Assembly: GCA_017456805.1 (NCBI GenBank)
Contig: JAFTIQ010000005.1
Location: forward strand, 1-44,058
Source of the DNA: Lentisphaeria bacterium
GTDB taxonomy: Bacteria; Verrucomicrobiota; Lentisphaeria; Victivallales; UBA1829
Length of the DNA stretch: 44,058 bases
Direction: 5' to 3'
Below, one piece after another: positions 40,518 to 44,058 of the stretch (position 1 is its first letter; every line of letters starts with the position of its first letter). The notes beneath the pieces were generated by a model. It saw nothing but the letters and a program-made list of their open reading frames with translations, was not told the origin of the DNA and made no database searches. A program made the translations under genes and the position numbers.

Positions 40518-43010
40518 ATGAAAGAATTGAAAGAAACGCTGAAAAAGAATTTTCTGCAGCATCTCACTCATACATTGGCAAAACGGGTGGAAAAAGCTTC
40601 GAATTTTGACCGTTATCAGGCTTTGGCATTGACCATTCGCGATCTCATGGTGGAACGCTGGCTCGAAACAAAAAATACGTTCGATACGGAAATGCCGAAA
40701 CATGTTAACTACATCTCACTGGAATTTCTTATGGGTAGAACCATCGGAAATGCCATGATCAATCTCGGCGTTCTCGATGTCGCAACTGAGGCAATGAAAG
40801 ATCTTGGCTATGATATCGATCTGCTCAGAGACGAAGAAGTGGATGCCGGACTCGGAAACGGCGGACTGGGACGTCTCGCAGCCTGCTTCCTGGATTCTAT
40901 GGCAACGCTGAATATCCCCAATTACGGATACGGGATCCGGTATGATTTCGGGATCTTCAAACAGCAGATCATTGATGATTGTCAGGTGGAAGAGCCCGAC
41001 AACTGGCTTTCCCGCGGAAATCCCTGGGAAATCCGGCGTCCGGAAAAAGCCCGGATCATCCGGTTCGGAGGAAGAACCATTCCTTTCACCAACGGAAAGA
41101 ACGAAAATAAAGACCGGAAAGTCCTTGTGGATGCTCAGGAAGTGCTTGCCATGCCCTTTGATACTCCGATCCCCGGATACCGGAACAACATGGTGAACAC
41201 CCTCCGGCTCTGGTCCGCAAAAGCAATCTCCGGATTCAACCTTTCCAAATTCAATGACGGGGATTATATCAATGCAAATCTGGAAGCATCTCTTTCTGAA
41301 AACATCACCCGGGTCCTTTATCCGAATGATAATAATCATGAAGGAAAAGAGCTGCGTTTGAAACAGCAGTATTTCCTTGTTTCCGCCACACTTCAGGATA
41401 TCATTGCACGGCTCAAAACCAACGGAAAAGATGTCCGGGATCTGCCGCAATACAATGTGATCCAGCTCAATGATACCCATCCGGCACTTGCGATCCCCGA
41501 ACTGATGCGGATCCTCGTAGATGAAGAAGGTCTTCTCTGGGAAGAAGCATGGGATATCACCACCCGGACGTTCAATTATACCAACCATACGCTTATGAGT
41601 GAAGCGTTGGAAACCTGGCCTGTGGCGATCCTGGAAAAACTCCTGCCCCGTCAGCTGGAAATCATTTACGAGATCAACTTCCGTTTCCTGCGGGGTGTTT
41701 CCACCCGTTATGTGGGAGATAATGACCGTCTTGCCCGGATGTCCATCATTGCGGAACATCCTTATAAAATGGCACGGATGGCATACATGTGTGTTGTTGC
41801 CAGCGGTCATGTGAACGGGGTTGCGGCACTGCATACGGAATTGCTGAAGAACGGTCTTTTCCGTGATTTCAATGATTATTTCCCCGGTAAATTTGTCAAT
41901 GTTACAAACGGGATCACGCCGCGCCGGTGGCTGAAGAAGGCAAACCGTCCTCTGGCGGCATTGCTGGACAAGACGATTGGCAAAAGCTGGCCGAATCATC
42001 TGGAAGAATTGAAACGTTTTGAGCAGTTTGCTTCCGACAGATCTGTTCTTCAGGAAGTGGCATCTGTCAAACGGCAGAACAAAGAAGTTCTTGCCGGTGT
42101 GATCAAAGATCTTTGCGGGGTTGCAGTTTCCCCGGATGCCATGTTTGACGTTCAGGTCAAACGGCTGCATGAGTATAAACGTCAGTTTCTGAATATTCTT
42201 CATGCGATTGCACTTTATCTTCAGATCAAAGATAATCCCAACGGGGAATTTGTGCCGCGGGTGATTCTTTTCGGGGCAAAATCGGCTCCGGGGTATTACA
42301 TGGCAAAACTGATCATCCGGCTGATCAATGCAGTTGGTGAAGTGATCAACAGCGATCCTGCCATCGGCGACAAGCTGAAGGTTCTGTTCCTGCCCAATTA
42401 CCGGGTTTCTCTTGCGGAAAAGATCATTCCCGCTGCGGACCTTTCCGAACAGATTTCTCTTGCCGGAACCGAAGCTTCCGGTACAAGCAACATGAAGTTT
42501 GCTTTGAACGGTGCGCTGACGATCGGAACGCTCGACGGAGCAAACGTGGAGATCTGCGAACAGGTCGGCAGAGAAAATATCTTCATTTTCGGTCTGACGG
42601 TCCGGGAAGTTGCAGAACTTCGTGCAAACGGTTACAATCCGGCGGATTACATCAACAGAAGCATCTATCTGCAGCGTGCGCTGGAACTGATCCGGAATGA
42701 TTTCTTCTCACCGGCTCACAGAGGAGTGTTCCAGCCGCTTCTGAACAGTCTCGGCTGCGATTATTACATGGTTGCGGCAGATTTCGATTCCTACATGCAG
42801 ACTCAGGCGGAAGTGGCGAAACTGTTCACTCAGCCGGAACTCTGGCATGAAAAATGCATCCGCAACATTGCAAATATGGGAACCTTCTCCAGTGACCGTT
42901 CCATCGAGGATTACTGTCAGAAGATCTGGAATGTTTCCCCCTGCCCGGTGAACGTTGCGAAAGATTTGCCCGGATTCACCTATATTCCCGGGAAAGGCGC
43001 ATCCAAATGA
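40518..43010 (+). CDS. glgP: Glycogen/starch/alpha-glucan phosphorylase
   Basis: 830 residues, full length, AAGGAG before ATG. N-terminal NYISLEFLMGRTIGNAMINLG, GLGNGGLGRLAACFLDS, the active site loop NVTNGITPRRW and the PLP lysine region EASGTSNMKFALNGALTIGT. It releases glucose 1-phosphate from storage glucan. The upstream 40260-40517 stretch holds a short tandem repeat of TTTTCAA and no further gene. Confidence 0.96.
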   Translation: MKELKETLKKNFLQHLTHTLAKRVEKASNFDRYQALALTIRDLMVERWLETKNTFDTEMPKHVNYISLEFLMGRTIGNAMINLGVLDVATEAMKDLGYDIDLLRDEEVDAGLGNGGLGRLAACFLDSMATLNIPNYGYGIRYDFGIFKQQIIDDCQVEEPDNWLSRGNPWEIRRPEKARIIRFGGRTIPFTNGKNENKDRKVLVDAQEVLAMPFDTPIPGYRNNMVNTLRLWSAKAISGFNLSKFNDGDYINANLEASLSENITRVLYPNDNNHEGKELRLKQQYFLVSATLQDIIARLKTNGKDVRDLPQYNVIQLNDTHPALAIPELMRILVDEEGLLWEEAWDITTRTFNYTNHTLMSEALETWPVAILEKLLPRQLEIIYEINFRFLRGVSTRYVGDNDRLARMSIIAEHPYKMARMAYMCVVASGHVNGVAALHTELLKNGLFRDFNDYFPGKFVNVTNGITPRRWLKKANRPLAALLDKTIGKSWPNHLEELKRFEQFASDRSVLQEVASVKRQNKEVLAGVIKDLCGVAVSPDAMFDVQVKRLHEYKRQFLNILHAIALYLQIKDNPNGEFVPRVILFGAKSAPGYYMAKLIIRLINAVGEVINSDPAIGDKLKVLFLPNYRVSLAEKIIPAADLSEQISLAGTEASGTSNMKFALNGALTIGTLDGANVEICEQVGRENIFIFGLTVREVAELRANGYNPADYINRSIYLQRALELIRNDFFSPAHRGVFQPLLNSLGCDYYMVAADFDSYMQTQAEVAKLFTQPELWHEKCIRNIANMGTFSSDRSIEDYCQKIWNVSPCPVNVAKDLPGFTYIPGKGASK

Positions 43011-43438
43011 AAAAGCGGCTTGTTATTTATTTGAGCGGTCCGATCATGGATGAATCTGCCGGTGAGGCAAGAGAATGGAGAGAAACAGCCAAAGAGCTGC
43101 TCTCTCCCACCTTCCGGCTGCTGGATCCCATGCGGCGGAAATTCGTTGACCGTCAGGTGGACAGTGCCAATGAAATCGTGGAGTTTGATCTTCAGGATGT
43201 CCGGGAAGCCGATATCATTCTGGTGAACTATAACAAAGCCTCCATCGGAACTGCAATGGAAGTTTTTTATGCAGCGCATGACTTGGGCAAATTTGTGGTG
43301 AGCTTCTCTCCATTTTCCTTTGAGGATTGCAGTCCTTGGATGGTGAAACATTCAACTAAGATTCTGGGTTCTCTGGAAGAAGCCTGCGCCTATATCCGGG
43401 AGCATTTCGGAACGATTCCGGATCCGGATGAAGAATAA
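43007..43438 (+). CDS. Nucleoside 2-deoxyribosyltransferase-like protein
   Basis: 143 residues overlapping the phosphorylase stop by four bases. IYLSGPIMDESAGEAREWRE, FDLQDVREADIILVNYN, SIGTAMEVFYAAHDLGKFVV match the nucleotide-binding loop, Asp and catalytic-type Glu (AMEVFYA) of nucleoside 2-deoxyribosyltransferases. Such proteins exchange bases on deoxyribosides or cleave nucleotides. Link to glycogen breakdown is not obvious. Confidence 0.8.
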   Translation: MKKRLVIYLSGPIMDESAGEAREWRETAKELLSPTFRLLDPMRRKFVDRQVDSANEIVEFDLQDVREADIILVNYNKASIGTAMEVFYAAHDLGKFVVSFSPFSFEDCSPWMVKHSTKILGSLEEACAYIREHFGTIPDPDEE

Positions 43439-43447
43439 AATCAAAAG

Positions 43448-43479
43448 AGCTCTTGCAAACCTGAAAATTTGAAAGAGCT
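43448..43479 (+). terminator. Probable terminator of the glgP unit
   Basis: AGCTCTT / AAGAGCT plus CAAA / TTTG around an eight-base loop, followed by a weak GTTTC tail, ten bases after the last stop. Confidence 0.5.
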
Positions 43480-43525
43480 GTTTCGTACTGAGATGGTTTG
43501 CTTAAAGTCAAGCCATCTCTGTAAC

Positions 43526-43576
43526 TCCCCAGCCAATCCGTTGCGAGTGTGCCCATCCCTCCGGCTCTGCCGGGAA
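43526..43576 (+). repeat. 51-bp repeat core, copy 1
   Basis: Starts TCCCCAGCCAATCCGTTGCG and ends GGCTCTGCCGGGAA. Copies 2 and 3 differ at only one or two bases. A GGC / GCC stem lies at the end. Confidence 0.92.
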
Positions 43577-43592
43577 CGCTTTGCAGCCCGAG

Positions 43593-43734
43593 TTCTGGGA
43601 GTACTGGGAATACTAAGAGTACTGGGAGAGAGCGGGCAAAGAAAGGGCTGTTCGCAAGGGCTTTTCCCCGGATACCCCGGCGCAAAAAACACTCAGAGCT
43701 CCCAGTAATCCCAGTACTCCCAGTATTCCCAGTT
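43593..43734. repeat. Hairpin module A with 9-nt periodic arms (ACTGGGAG type)
   Basis: Left arm 43593-43628: four 9-mers of the form TACTGGGAG. Right arm 43699-43734: four 9-mers of the form CTCCCAGTA, complementary to the left arm at roughly 29 of 36 positions. The 70-base loop contains GCAAAGAAAGGGCTGTTCGC and GC-rich short hairpins. The right arm directly abuts core copy 2. Confidence 0.88.
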
Positions 43735-43784
43735 CCCCAGCCAATCCGTTGCGAGTGCGCCCATCCCTCCGGCTCTGCCGGGAA
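43734..43784 (+). repeat. 51-bp repeat core, copy 2
   Basis: Same as copy 1 except C for T in the GAGTGCGCCC part. It joins module A to module B without a spacer. Confidence 0.92.
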
Positions 43785-43896
43785 AAACGGTAGAAAACAG
43801 GAATCAACGGAGAAAAACGGGGACCAACGGAGAGCCATTCTTCGCGCACCCCGGCACAAACTCCGTACCCTCCGTACCCTCCGTTCACTCCGTACC
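43785..43896. repeat. Hairpin module B with 9-nt periodic arms (ACGGAG / CTCCGT type)
   Basis: Left part carries AACGG and ACGGAG motifs (43785-43837). Right arm 43861-43896 is four exact 9-mers, three of them CTCCGTACC and one CTCCGTTCA. Same order as module A but with a different 9-mer. The left part is nearly the same as that at 16191-16240. Confidence 0.85.
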
Positions 43897-44058
43897 TCCC
43901 CAGCCAATCCGTTGCGAGTGCGCCCATCCCTCCGGCTCAGCCGGGAACGCTTTGCAGCCCGAGTTCTGGGAGTACTGGGAATACTAAGAGTACTGGGAGA
44001 GAGCGGGCAAAGAAAGGGCTGTTCGCAAGGGCTTTTCCCCGGATACCCCGGCGCAAAA
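43897..44058 (+). repeat. 51-bp core copy 3 plus start of a second module A
   Basis: Core 43897-43947 then the module A left arm and loop, identical to 43577-43687 as far as the window goes. The array runs off the edge, so its full length is unknown. Confidence 0.9.

Noticed and set aside
40716..42203. 495-residue frame antisense to glgP
   Set aside because: Shadow of the phosphorylase gene caused by codon bias; no family features.
43356..43927. Long open frames with RRVRRVRS-type repeats across the repeat array
   Set aside because: They come from 9-nt periodicity, which keeps frames open on several strands at once; no ribosome site and identical DNA read in different frames.
43526..44058. 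CRISPR array
   Set aside because: The repeated cores are spaced 208 and 163 bp apart with palindromic, repetitive DNA between them and no cas genes; spacers are not unique.

Overview
The window looks like a chromosomal stretch of a Gram-negative, carbohydrate-degrading bacterium, most plausibly a gut-type Lentisphaerota/Victivallales or a relative in the PVC group. That assignment is inference. It rests on LpxK (outer-membrane lipid A), many signal-peptide and lipoprotein products with strong Shine-Dalgarno sites, a GHL6-type glycoside hydrolase beside several xylose-isomerase-like and Gfo/Idh/MocA sugar genes, and a CGGA-rich codon style. No rRNA or other clade marker is present to settle it.

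Layout. (1) 1-3000: tail of a recombinase-type locus, then a stand-alone tryptophan synthase beta-like gene (trpB2) on the minus strand. It is preceded by a complete Trp attenuation leader (17-residue peptide with Trp-Trp and Trp codons, pause hairpin, antiterminator, two tandem terminators). A broken KptA follows. (2) 3000-8700: minus-strand operon HTH / HNH nuclease / NUDIX / PD-(D/E)XK-like / EFR1 ferredoxin / MGMT-like, then AT-rich orphan genes and a nonsense-interrupted inovirus-Gp2 (YagK/YfjJ) gene. (3) 8700-16400: mobile and decayed phage-like DNA. It holds a replication-type gene pair (helical DNA-binding-like protein and a RecA-fold ATPase), a Mu-F-like cysteine cluster fused to a possible caspase-fold domain, an initiator tRNA with a 30-nt inverted partial copy, tiny genes with look-alike terminators, a 3 x 39-bp tandem repeat, a Mu protease-like fragment and a small membrane peptide. 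(4) 16400-18300: caspase-FGE-sulfatase protein. (5) 18300-22900: housekeeping minus-strand run SDR - hisA - plsC-like - aroB - dprA. (6) 23160-28430: secreted 5'-nucleotidase, lipoprotein and secreted protein, lpxK, a degenerate L,D-transpeptidase and a flavin reductase. (7) 28440-29400: MITE-like element and a DUF3793 gene with metal-repressor-like operators and a terminated leader RNA. (8) 29460-37870: EamA transporter, then a sugar-use locus: LacI regulator + GHL6 hydrolase, convergent with sugar epimerase, oxidoreductase and xylose-isomerase-like genes, bounded by an AraC regulator. (9) 37890-40260: AT-rich surface-polysaccharide module (3,5-epimerase, NAD-sugar reductase, GT2). (10) 40518-43438: glycogen phosphorylase and a nucleoside deoxyribosyltransferase-like gene. 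(11) 43526-44058: iterated repeat modules.

The two most striking signals are non-coding. One is the textbook-like trp attenuator in front of trpB2. The other is a modular repeat family: a 51-bp conserved core alternating with long hairpins whose arms are arrays of 9-nt repeats. It occurs in three consecutive units at the right end and as a diverged copy at 16147-16349, and a related 9-mer tract lies inside the MITE-like element at 28444-28598.
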